Assembly: GCA_015493625.1 (NCBI GenBank)
Contig: WGCT01000317.1
Span: 1 to 6,268, forward strand
Reading direction: 5' to 3'
DNA from: Draconibacterium sp.
GTDB lineage: Bacteria > Bacteroidota > Bacteroidia > Bacteroidales > Prolixibacteraceae
Length of the DNA: 6,268 nt
Shown: piece by piece, positions 1-6,268 of the stretch
Layout of the letters: every line of letters begins with the position of its first letter
Position numbering within the stretch: position 1 is the first letter of the stretch
The notes under the pieces: model-generated
The model's database searches: none
Told to the model about the DNA's origin: nothing
The model's input: only the letters and a program-made list of their open reading frames with translations
Program-made: the position numbers and the translations under genes

Positions 1-1059
1 CCTATAAGTCTCGTTGGCAACAAATCGGTTTTTACTGCGTAGCAATTCCGAGAGTTGTTTTATGGTTTGTTTGTCGGTTGTTTTATGTTTTTTTAAAAGA
101 TGAATTATGTCTATTGTCAGTGTGCCGGTTGTATTTTGTAACCCCGTAGTAAGTTGACGAATCATTGTATTGTTCAGACTGGGAGCTTCGTTTAATTTCT
201 GAATAATTAACCGGTTTTTTAAATATCCCGAACTTTTAAATATTTCGTATAATTTTAGTTGAGTTTCATCGGTTAATAGATGTGAAGGAAGTGCGTTTAA
301 CGAAATTTCGGCCAAATAAATATCGTTTCCCGAAATTAATTCTAATAGTTTGTTGGTTAGTGCAGGGGTAATTTCCATATTTTCGGGTATATGTTTTAAT
401 ACCCATTTCTTCGCTTCCAGGCTGTTTCCCGATAATATTTCGATTGCAATTTTAGACGATAGTTTTTGTATGGTTCGTTTTTCAACTTCCTGTTTTGTCT
501 CTCCGTAAACAATTTGCCAAAGTGTATATGTGGTGTAAGCTGCACCTTTAACAACATAGTTCGAGATTGATAAATTGGTTGCCGACGAAACTGCATCAAC
601 ACTCTTTTGTTGCGCATTCGAGAGGAGAACTAAGTTGGTTATTTTAAAGTTTGCAAGCGGAGAGAGAGGGTTGTTTAAAATGTTATGTAGTCGGGTGTAA
701 TCTTTTTTGCCGAAATGTTCATGTTCATTTTTTGTAAGAAATTCCCCTTCAGGAATCGAAAACCCCAAATAAGATCCCGTACTATTCCAAAAAAGTTCAA
801 TGTTTACCAATCGGCATTCGTTATTTACACAAACATTACAAATTATTTTTCGCGAATATTTTACAGGAATATTTTCTTTGCTGAGATGAATAAAAAGTGT
901 GTCGCTACGAAGTGTGTCGTTAAAATTTATGAGTGTTGGAACGACTTTCTGAACAGCAGATGAAATTACCGGAATATTCATTCTGGAAATTCTGTTTTTA
1001 CTATTTTCTAAAAATAGCGACAGAGCAAGAATTAGAACTATTCCGGGTGCAAATTTCAT
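1..1059 (-). CDS. Exported/anchored protein with FMN_bind-like motif and helical-repeat C-terminus (partial, 3' end off window)
   Basis: This is an open frame of 353 codons with no stop before the left edge. An in-frame TAA at 1090-1092 lies just upstream, and the ATG at 1059 is the only Met start after it. Residues 4-17 form one hydrophobic segment (signal anchor or uncleaved signal). Residues 50-150 look globular and contain C74, C77 and C82 (CNVC then ECR). At 155-161 lies DAVSSAT, which resembles the Dxx(S/T)GAT motif where ApbE attaches FMN to the Thr of NqrC/RnfG-type FMN_bind domains. Here Ser replaces the usual Gly. It is followed by YVVKGAAYTTYTLW. From about 195 onward the sequence is Leu/Ile-rich amphipathic helices, probably a HEAT-like solenoid. 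The gene starts 10 bases after the peptidase stop, so the two are probably cotranscribed. The open frame is certain. The flavin role is a motif-based inference, and the Cys cluster could instead form a disulfide or metal site. I do not recognise a named family. Confidence 0.85.
   Translation of the reverse strand, partial: MKFAPGIVLILALSLFLENSKNRISRMNIPVISSAVQKVVPTLINFNDTLRSDTLFIHLSKENIPVKYSRKIICNVCVNNECRLVNIELFWNSTGSYLGFSIPEGEFLTKNEHEHFGKKDYTRLHNILNNPLSPLANFKITNLVLLSNAQQKSVDAVSSATNLSISNYVVKGAAYTTYTLWQIVYGETKQEVEKRTIQKLSSKIAIEILSGNSLEAKKWVLKHIPENMEITPALTNKLLELISGNDIYLAEISLNALPSHLLTDETQLKLYEIFKSSGYLKNRLIIQKLNEAPSLNNTMIRQLTTGLQNTTGTLTIDIIHLLKKHKTTDKQTIKQLSELLRSKNRFVANETYR
577..597 (-). other. 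Flavinylation-like motif DAVSSAT (residues 155-161)
   Basis: The segment reads D-A-V-S-S-A-T. In FMN_bind domains the ApbE recognition motif is close to Dxx(S/T)GA(T/S), with FMN phosphoester-linked to the last Thr/Ser. Six of the seven positions fit; the fifth is Ser rather than Gly. The predicted extracytoplasmic location suits ApbE chemistry. Whether Ser is tolerated here cannot be told from the sequence alone. Confidence 0.4.
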
Positions 1060-1069
1060 TGCTGTTATA

Positions 1070-3295
1070 TTATTTCTGTAACTGCTCTTTTAAAAAGTTG
1101 GTCATTTTTGTATAAAGATGCATGGTTGTATTTCCACCGTAAATGCCGTGATTGCGATTGATGTAAATGGCCATATCGAACTGAACTCCGGCCTGCACCA
1201 TTTTTTCGGTAAACTCGAATGTGTTTTGTGTGTGCACATTGTCGTCGGCCGAGCCGTGTATTATAAGCAGCCGGCCTTTAATATCGCCTGCGTGCGACAG
1301 GGGTGAGTTGTCGTCGTAGCCGTCGGGGTTCTCTTTGGGAGTACGCATATATCGTTCGGTGTAAACCGAGTCGTAAAAACGCCAGCTTGTTACCGGAGCT
1401 ACTGCAATTCCGGCCTTAAAAAGCTTGCCTCCTTTTTCCATACTCAGGCAGGTCATAAATCCTCCATAACTCCACCCCCAAATTGCAATGTTATTTTTAT
1501 CGACATAAGGTAGCGTACCAATATATTTTGCAACTTCAACCTGGTCGTCCGATTCGTATTTCCCTAATTGTTGGTAGGTTATTTTTCTGAACTCTTCGCC
1601 GCGTGCCGCTGTTCCGCGTGGGTCGACACAAACTACAAGAAAACCTTCCTGTGCCAGGTAATTGTTCCAATTCACTCCGCGCCCCCAACTGTCGGCAACT
1701 TGTTGCGAGTTGGGCCCGCTGTATTGTGTCATTACAACCGGATATTTTTGTGCCGGGTCGAATCCGGCAGGTTTTAACATATATCCGTTCAACTCAACAC
1801 CTTCCGAAGTAGTAAATGTAAAAAACTCTTTGGGCTTAATATTGAATACTTTAAGTGTGTTTTTTAGTACTGTATTATCTTGTAATATTCTTATCTGTTC
1901 GCCTTTTTTATTTTCGTGAAGGGTAATTAAATTGGGTGTTTTACTGCTGCTAAAATAGTTAATGTAGTATTTAAAGTTTTTGCTGAAAACAGCATCGTTC
2001 CACCCTTTTTGTTTCGATATTTTCCCTTTTTTCTTTTTGTCGCGACTGATAAAATATACGTCGCGACGTAACGGCGATTCGACTGCTGCCTGATAATAAT
2101 AGACCTTTTTTACAGCATCGTAGCCATAAAATTTAGTTACATCGAATTCTCCTTCGGTTAATTGTGCCAGTTCGTAACCCTGTTTATCGTATAAATAGAG
2201 GTGCATCCAACCACTGCGCTCGCTCGAAACCACAAAACTTCCGTCGGCAAGAAATGTAAAATCGTCGAGAAAACGTTCGTCGATGTACTTATTGTTTTTT
2301 TCTGTCATTATTGGCCGCGAGTCGCCGGTGTACGGATTTGCATATAAAACGTCGAGTTTGTTTTGATGGCGGTTTAAGCGCATTACTACCAAATCGTTAG
2401 CATTGGGTGTCCATTTTAATCGAGGAATGTAGATGTCGGTTTTTTCACCAATGTCGACTTTTATCGTTGTTTTCGAGCGAATTTCGTACACATTCACCGA
2501 AACCAGCGAATTTTTTTCTCCCGCTTTAGGATACCTAAAAGTAACTTCACCCGGATATAAACTGTACTCTTTGTGCCGGGGTGCTTCGCCCGCGTACATT
2601 GGCATTGTGTATTCGGGAACCTCAGTCTCGTCGAAACGAATGTAGGCAACAAATTTGCTGTCGGGCGACCACCAAAAAGCGCGGTTAAATCCCTCGGCTT
2701 TTGTGTAGTCGCCAAATTCCTCTTCGTAAACCCAGTCGGGCAATCCATTAATAATTTCGTTCTTTTTACCATCGAAAGTGGCTTGACTTTCGCTGCCGAA
2801 TTTTAAATTTTTCAGAAAAATATTGTTGTTGCGAACAAATGCAACCCTGTTGCCGTCGGGCGAAAAAGAAGCTGCTTGTTGTACCCCTTTTTTCGAGAGT
2901 GGCGTTAACTCTTCGGTTACCGAATTCCAAATCCAATATTCGGCAGTGTACGAGTGGCGATAAATCTTTTGCTTTTTTGTGGTCAGCATAATTTTTGTTT
3001 CGTCGTTACTAAAAACGTAATCGCTAAACGACGATATTTCGGCATCGTCAACTTTAGTAATATCGAAAACCACCTCAACTTCGTTGCCTGTTTTATAGCT
3101 GTATTTTACAATCTTCGAACCTTTTTCGAGTACGGTGTAATGCTCTCCGTCGTTCATCGAACGCAATCCCGAAACCGAGTGAGTACGAAAAGTTCCTTTT
3201 ACAAATAAATCTTCGAGGGTGATTTTTTGCGTGGTTTGTGCCATTACCGAAATGGCAAAAACAGTTGCTGCTAAAAATGCTATTATTCTGTTCAT
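1070..3295 (-). CDS. dpp4: Dipeptidyl peptidase IV, secreted serine peptidase family S9B
   Basis: This enzyme removes X-Pro (and X-Ala) dipeptides from peptide N-termini, acting in the periplasm or at the cell surface. From the chosen start it has 741 residues, close to other Bacteroidetes DPP IV proteins. Residues 1-20 are a signal peptide (MNRII start, VMA|Q cleavage region). A DPP IV beta-propeller covers about 85-440 and an alpha/beta hydrolase domain about 495-741. Visible active-site parts are Ser609 in GWSYGG, Asp684 in ADDNVH, His716 in NHGIYGG, the oxyanion Tyr525 in QYSGP, and the DWVYEEE motif whose last two Glu (192, 193) bind the substrate amino terminus. That motif separates DPP IV from other S9 enzymes. 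The frame also has an ATG eight codons earlier, at 3319. It is rejected because it lies inside the promoter -7 box and would put eight residues before the signal peptide. The start region is A-rich, with no Shine-Dalgarno site. The partial gene follows 10 bases downstream. Confidence 0.95.
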   Translation of the reverse strand: MNRIIAFLAATVFAISVMAQTTQKITLEDLFVKGTFRTHSVSGLRSMNDGEHYTVLEKGSKIVKYSYKTGNEVEVVFDITKVDDAEISSFSDYVFSNDETKIMLTTKKQKIYRHSYTAEYWIWNSVTEELTPLSKKGVQQAASFSPDGNRVAFVRNNNIFLKNLKFGSESQATFDGKKNEIINGLPDWVYEEEFGDYTKAEGFNRAFWWSPDSKFVAYIRFDETEVPEYTMPMYAGEAPRHKEYSLYPGEVTFRYPKAGEKNSLVSVNVYEIRSKTTIKVDIGEKTDIYIPRLKWTPNANDLVVMRLNRHQNKLDVLYANPYTGDSRPIMTEKNNKYIDERFLDDFTFLADGSFVVSSERSGWMHLYLYDKQGYELAQLTEGEFDVTKFYGYDAVKKVYYYQAAVESPLRRDVYFISRDKKKKGKISKQKGWNDAVFSKNFKYYINYFSSSKTPNLITLHENKKGEQIRILQDNTVLKNTLKVFNIKPKEFFTFTTSEGVELNGYMLKPAGFDPAQKYPVVMTQYSGPNSQQVADSWGRGVNWNNYLAQEGFLVVCVDPRGTAARGEEFRKITYQQLGKYESDDQVEVAKYIGTLPYVDKNNIAIWGWSYGGFMTCLSMEKGGKLFKAGIAVAPVTSWRFYDSVYTERYMRTPKENPDGYDDNSPLSHAGDIKGRLLIIHGSADDNVHTQNTFEFTEKMVQAGVQFDMAIYINRNHGIYGGNTTMHLYTKMTNFLKEQLQK

Positions 3296-3316
3296 AATAT
3301 ATGTTTTTCTTAAAAA

Positions 3317-3346
3317 CAAAAGTAAGAAATGTTAGTGAAGTGAAAA
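3317..3346 (-). promoter_or_regulatory. Bacteroidetes-type promoter for the peptidase gene
   Basis: On the minus strand TACTTTTG (3324 to 3317) matches the -7 consensus TAnnTTTG of the Bacteroidetes primary sigma factor exactly. A weak -33 element, TTTTC at 3346 to 3342, lies about 17 bases upstream. Transcription would start near 3310, leaving a leader of about 15 bases before the ATG at 3295. This suggests that the peptidase and the downstream partial gene can be transcribed independently of the cytochrome operon. Confidence 0.6.
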
Positions 3347-3354
3347 GCTTTTTT

Positions 3355-3367
3355 ACGTATTGTACGT
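3355..3367. repeat. Short inverted repeat ACGTA-TTG-TACGT, possible operator
   Basis: This is a perfect 5-base inverted repeat with a 3-base centre. It sits about 50 bases upstream of the inferred transcription start of the peptidase gene, a position where an activator could bind. No T-run follows on the minus strand, so it is not a terminator. A repeat this short can arise by chance in AT-rich DNA. Confidence 0.25.
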
Positions 3368-3384
3368 TGTATAAAGTTAAATTG

Positions 3385-3434
3385 AAAAATTACTCACGAT
3401 GTACATTGATACGGAAAGCGATGTGGGTTGAGTA
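3385..3434 (-). terminator. Weak terminator candidate after the octahaem cytochrome gene
   Basis: On the minus strand TACTCA (3434 to 3429) pairs perfectly with TGAGTA (3396 to 3391), and ATTTTTC follows at once. The stem is only 6 bp, AT-rich, and closes a 32-base loop that contains the palindrome ATGTACAT (3399-3406). The position, just past the stop at 3439 and before the next promoter, is right for a terminator. The structure is poor, and read-through is quite possible. Confidence 0.25.
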
Positions 3435-3438
3435 GAAT

Positions 3439-5697
3439 TTACCGGTTTGGAAACCTTTTTTCAATTTCGGCAGTAAATTCTTTTGCTTTACTTTTTAGGT
3501 TGTTCTTATTGTAAAATTGCAATAAGTTTGAGTAGTTGGCAAAATTCGAATCGTCTTTTCGAATTGCTTTTTTCAGGTACTCTTCGGCTTTGGCTTTCTC
3601 TCCAAAGAAATCGTAAAGCATTGCGGTATTGTAATCTACACGACTATTGTCGGGGTTTAATTCGCTGGCTTTAACCAAATATTTAAGCGATTTTTTGTAC
3701 TTTCTGTTTTCCGACAAAATTAATCCATAATTATAAACTGCCATCCCGTTTCCCGGATTCTCTTTAACAAAGTCGGCTAAAATTTCCTCCGCTTTTTTCG
3801 GCTTGCCCATTGCACTGTAAAGGTTGGCTAAATTTAACTTTGCCATCTCTATTTCGCGGTCTTGCTTAATGGTTGCAAGGAAAAAATGCTCGGCGTTTTT
3901 ATAGTCGTGGTTTTGATAATAGAAGTTTGCCAAATTAAATTTTCCGGTGGGGAAATCGGCGTTGTACTTTAAAATATTCAGCCGCTCTGTTTCGGCTTTT
4001 TTATATGCTGCTTTGTAATTCTTCGGAATAAGTTTTGTATCGACAAAAGAGAGCCGGTTAATTGCTTCAAATCTTACGGCTTTTGTTTCGTCGTACAAAA
4101 GTGGCAAAAGGGTTTTTAAATCATTGTCCGAATCGATATTGAACCGGTTAATTGCAGCCATTCTTAGTTCAGGCTCGATGCTATGCAACAATTTTGTTAC
4201 AAGTTTTTTGTTCTCGGGAGAATCGCTTAGGTAATTAATTGCAATTGCTCTAATATTTGTTGGATAAAGGTCGTCGGTAATAATTTTGTGTAAATTTATA
4301 TCGGCATCTTTATCGCCGTTAATGGCTGCGCTAAAAGCCTCTCCGTATTGATACGGTCTGCTGGTTCCAAACCATTTTTCTATGTAGTTGCTTGCCCATT
4401 TGTTGCTTTTGTTTGTGTGGCATTGGTTGCAGGCATTGGGTGTCCCGTTCTTTTCCGATAGGTCGGGGCGTGGAATGCGAAAACTGTGGTCGCGGCGATA
4501 ATCAACGCCCATAAAATTTTGCCCGTGCATATGGCAATTAATACATTGTGTGCCCGAGCCCACTTCGAAATGTACTCCCGCAGCAGAAATTAAAGCATCG
4601 CCATTTTCTCCATAATTTTTATGATGCGTGTGTGTAGGTGTATCGTAGTCGCTGGCCCGGTGGCATTGCAGGCAAAGTTTGTTTCCCTCTAAAACAAGTT
4701 TCCCCGAATGAACATTGTGGCAGTCGTTACACTGTACGTCGTTCATAAACATCCGGCTTTGTGTAAACGAAGCGTAAACATAATCTTCCTCTTTTATTTG
4801 CCCGTCGATATACCAGATTGGTGCAGCAGGCACAGTCGGATTTGTATGGTTGTAAATAGTTGGCGAGAGTGGATTAAAGTCGCCTAAAGCTACGCGTCGC
4901 GAGTGGCAACGCACACAATTATTTACATATTGAATGTTGTCGATACCGCTGGTTTTTACCGGTAATCCGTAGTTTTTAAAATCTTTGCGGGCATATTCGG
5001 CAAGGTTTGCCCATTTTAAATGCTTCGATGCCGGACCGTGGCACGCTTCGCAGCTAACGTCGATTTCAGAAAAAGTGGTGTGGTAAGAATCTGTTTTCAG
5101 GTCGTAATTCTTTTTTACATTGGTCGAGTGGCAGTCGGCACACATCGAGTTCCAGTTTTGTGCCTGATTTGTCCAATGCAGCCAGTTGGTGTGGTCAACG
5201 TTCATCTCTTTGTAGGTCGAATCGGGCATATAATACCAATTCTTTTTCAGTGTGTTCCAGGTAAGTGCAAGCGTTTGTAACCTGCCCCCGTCAAACTCAA
5301 CCAAATACTGTTGAAGCGGAGTGTGTCCAAATACATATTTTACTTCGAACTCCTTCATTTTACCATCTTCTCCATCGGTATAAACGTAAAATTTGTTGTT
5401 GCGTTTGTAGAATTTATTGGTCTGATTATTGGCAACAAGAACAGCATTATTGAAATTGCCAAGAACAGTACTGTCGGTTGCAATGTCCATTGCTAAATCG
5501 TGGTCGGAGCCGGTCCAGTCGTCGAATTCTGCCTGATGACATTCAATACATGCTTCTTTTCCAACGTATTGCGGAGTAGTGTCGCCGTTAGCATTGTTCC
5601 CGAAAAAGTGTTGCTTTAACAGATATACAGGCAAAAAAAGCAGAATTATAATGATAAGAATGCTTTTTGTTGTATTGTATTTTTTAAAACTACCCAT
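3439..5697 (-). CDS. Membrane-anchored octahaem cytochrome c with HEAT-like and TPR repeats
   Basis: This is a 752-residue extracytoplasmic electron-transfer protein. Residues 12-28 form an N-terminal hydrophobic anchor without a lipobox. Eight CxxCH haem c sites begin at Cys 50, 186, 216, 261, 323, 342, 385 and 423. The 130-residue gap between haems 1 and 2 holds a conserved-looking segment (GHTPLQQYLVEFDGGRLQ, 125-141). Extra His residues that could be distal haem ligands include H66, H125, H220-H226, H330, H356-H359, H376 and H404. The DHSFRIPRPDLS and NACNQCH stretches recall cytochrome c554-like (PF13435) TPR-cytochromes of Bacteroidetes and Planctomycetes. Residues about 470-550 look like HEAT repeats, and about 583-750 hold roughly four to five TPRs, a likely docking surface. 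Its ATG overlaps the Rieske stop (TAATG), so translation is probably coupled. It probably takes electrons from the cytochrome b/Rieske pair. The terminal acceptor is unknown, and an enzymatic role cannot be excluded. Confidence 0.93.
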   Translation of the reverse strand: MGSFKKYNTTKSILIIIILLFLPVYLLKQHFFGNNANGDTTPQYVGKEACIECHQAEFDDWTGSDHDLAMDIATDSTVLGNFNNAVLVANNQTNKFYKRNNKFYVYTDGEDGKMKEFEVKYVFGHTPLQQYLVEFDGGRLQTLALTWNTLKKNWYYMPDSTYKEMNVDHTNWLHWTNQAQNWNSMCADCHSTNVKKNYDLKTDSYHTTFSEIDVSCEACHGPASKHLKWANLAEYARKDFKNYGLPVKTSGIDNIQYVNNCVRCHSRRVALGDFNPLSPTIYNHTNPTVPAAPIWYIDGQIKEEDYVYASFTQSRMFMNDVQCNDCHNVHSGKLVLEGNKLCLQCHRASDYDTPTHTHHKNYGENGDALISAAGVHFEVGSGTQCINCHMHGQNFMGVDYRRDHSFRIPRPDLSEKNGTPNACNQCHTNKSNKWASNYIEKWFGTSRPYQYGEAFSAAINGDKDADINLHKIITDDLYPTNIRAIAINYLSDSPENKKLVTKLLHSIEPELRMAAINRFNIDSDNDLKTLLPLLYDETKAVRFEAINRLSFVDTKLIPKNYKAAYKKAETERLNILKYNADFPTGKFNLANFYYQNHDYKNAEHFFLATIKQDREIEMAKLNLANLYSAMGKPKKAEEILADFVKENPGNGMAVYNYGLILSENRKYKKSLKYLVKASELNPDNSRVDYNTAMLYDFFGEKAKAEEYLKKAIRKDDSNFANYSNLLQFYNKNNLKSKAKEFTAEIEKRFPNR

Positions 5698-5699
5698 TA
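5695..5699 (-). other. TAATG stop/start overlap joining the Rieske and cytochrome genes
   Basis: On the minus strand the TAA stop of the Rieske gene (5699-5697) shares its last A with the ATG of the cytochrome gene (5697-5695). Such an overlap usually means translational coupling, so the two proteins are likely made in fixed ratio and act together. This also supports the cytochrome start, since no other Met precedes its membrane anchor. Confidence 0.85.
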
Positions 5700-6146
5700 A
5701 ACAAAAGTTAATTGAGATTTTTTAAACCCTTTTCTTTTTATCGGTGAATTTGTATCGACCAATATTTTTCCATCGGACACAACAATTGGAAAAATATCTA
5801 AAGCCCGCATTGCCGGTGGCGAAACAACTTCGCCGTGTTTATCGAATGCCGAAGCGTGGCAGGGGCACAAAAATCCATTATTATCGGGTTGAACAATGCA
5901 CCCCAAATGCGTACATTTTATTGAAATAGCCAACATCCCGCCGTTTTCGAATACCGAAAGGTAAAATTTACCCGAATTAAACGGATATATTCTGTTTTTT
6001 TCAAATGAATCAATTCTTCCGGCTTCAAACAAATCTTTGGATACGGCTTTTTTCTTTTTCTTTTTAAACGAGTCGAAAACAAGGTATCCGGTTTCGATGC
6101 CTACAATTCCGAGAATTATCTTTTTAAAAAAATTGCGTCGTTTCAT
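5697..6146 (-). CDS. Rieske [2Fe-2S] protein with Tat-type signal anchor
   Basis: This is probably the iron-sulphur subunit of a quinol-oxidising cytochrome b complex, passing electrons from menaquinol to a c-type cytochrome on the outer face of the inner membrane. From the chosen start it has 149 residues, within the small QcrA/PetC size range. A twin-arginine motif, KRRNFFKK, lies at 2-9, followed by a single hydrophobic helix (10-24). Cluster ligands are C78 and H80 in CTHLGC, and C94 and H97 in CPCH; C83 and C96 would form the usual disulfide. The frame also has an ATG 16 codons upstream (6194). That start would overlap the previous gene by 37 bases and bury the Tat motif, so 6146 is preferred; it sits 11 bases after the upstream stop, behind AGAAAG. 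A run of six Lys (28-33) right after the helix is unusual. The assignment to a Rieske fold is secure; the complex is inferred from neighbours. Confidence 0.93.
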   Translation of the reverse strand: MKRRNFFKKIILGIVGIETGYLVFDSFKKKKKKAVSKDLFEAGRIDSFEKNRIYPFNSGKFYLSVFENGGMLAISIKCTHLGCIVQPDNNGFLCPCHASAFDKHGEVVSPPAMRALDIFPIVVSDGKILVDTNSPIKRKGFKKSQLTFV

Positions 6147-6157
6147 CTTTCTGTTTG

Positions 6158-6268
6158 CTAAAAAATTAAATGCATTGCTTCGCCTCTCAACCAAATTCCT
6201 ACAAAACTCATTACAATGTACGATGTAAAAATAATTGTTGCTAAAGCAAGAATCAATTCAATTTTATC
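6158..6268 (-). CDS. C-terminal end of a membrane protein, probably cytochrome b-type subunit (partial, 5' end off window)
   Basis: The last 36 codons of a gene enter from the right edge and end at TAG (6160-6158). They encode one transmembrane helix (ILALATIIFTSYIVMSFVGI) followed by a short tail, WLRGEAMHLIF. A final helix followed by an Arg-Gly (often RGP) tail is seen at the C-terminus of several cytochrome b subunits of quinol-oxidising complexes. The next gene encodes a Rieske protein 11 bases later, which supports this reading. The fragment has no haem-ligand His, so the family call rests on context and the tail, and another polytopic redox membrane protein (for example NrfD-like) is possible. 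The membrane nature is clear. Confidence 0.6.
   Translation of the reverse strand, partial: DKIELILALATIIFTSYIVMSFVGIWLRGEAMHLIF

Noticed and set aside
715..1115. Plus-strand open frames over the left part of the window
   Set aside because: They lie opposite the long minus-strand frame 1-1059 and the end of the peptidase, have atypical compositions rich in Phe and Cys, and show no domain. They are shadows.
1118..3208. Several plus-strand frames and one minus-strand frame (2494-2772) inside the peptidase gene
   Set aside because: They overlap a gene with a complete set of catalytic motifs, are short, and have no recognisable features.
3296..3319. Upstream ATG (3319) for the peptidase
   Set aside because: It overlaps the TAnnTTTG box and would add eight residues before a clear signal peptide.
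3443..3460. GGTTTGGAAACC followed by T residues on the plus strand, resembling a terminator
   Set aside because: The stem is 5 bp with a 2-base loop, it lies within the cytochrome coding sequence, and no plus-strand gene precedes it.
5020..5496. Plus-strand frames opposite the haem region
   Set aside because: They lie antisense to the CxxCH coding sequence, and their Cys and Val content follows from the opposite strand.
5700..5712. TAACTTTTG before the cytochrome start, resembling a -7 promoter box
   Set aside because: The spacing is one base too long for TAnnTTTG, and it falls at the end of the Rieske gene, where coupled translation is the simpler reading.
6147..6194. Upstream ATG (6194) for the Rieske protein
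   Set aside because: It would overlap the preceding membrane-protein gene by 37 bases and displace the twin-arginine motif from the N-terminus.
6211..6228. TTACA...TGTAA inverted repeat
   Set aside because: It lies within the coding end of the membrane-protein gene, is only 5 bp, and has no promoter nearby.
1..6268. tRNA, rRNA, CRISPR arrays, insertion sequences or attachment sites
   Set aside because: No cloverleaf, spaced direct repeats, transposase frame or terminal inverted repeats were seen. Nearly all of the window is protein-coding on one strand.

Overview
The window looks like chromosomal DNA of a member of the Bacteroidota. The evidence is AT-rich sequence, A-rich start regions without a clear Shine-Dalgarno site, a promoter -7 box of the TAnnTTTG type, and a Bacteroidetes-style dipeptidyl peptidase IV. 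A marine or anaerobic Bacteroidales/Marinilabiliales-type host is a guess. All five genes lie on the minus strand, so the window reads from right to left. Nearly all of it is coding, and no gene-free stretch exceeds about 145 bases.

Right end, first in transcription (6268 to 3439): the last 36 codons of a membrane protein that resembles the C-terminus of a cytochrome b-type quinol-oxidising subunit; a small Tat-type Rieske [2Fe-2S] protein; and a membrane-anchored c-type cytochrome with eight CxxCH haem sites followed by HEAT-like and TPR repeats. The gaps are 11 bases and a TAATG stop/start overlap, so this is a tight operon. The likely route is menaquinol to cytochrome b/Rieske to the octahaem cytochrome to an unknown acceptor.

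Middle (3438 to 3296): a 143-base spacer with a good promoter for the next gene, short inverted repeats and a weak terminator candidate.

Left half (3295 to 1): a secreted dipeptidyl peptidase IV (family S9B) with its full catalytic set, then, 10 bases further on, a gene that runs off the left edge (353 codons seen). That last gene encodes a membrane-anchored or exported protein with a three-Cys cluster, a DAVSSAT segment resembling the flavin-attachment motif of FMN_bind domains, and a long helical-repeat C-terminus. If the flavin reading is right, both transcription units carry extracytoplasmic redox proteins, with the peptidase between them.

The most interesting content is this possible extracytoplasmic electron-transfer set: cytochrome b-like subunit, Rieske protein, octahaem-HEAT-TPR cytochrome and FMN-like/helical-repeat protein. 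The electron acceptor and the link between the two halves are inference.
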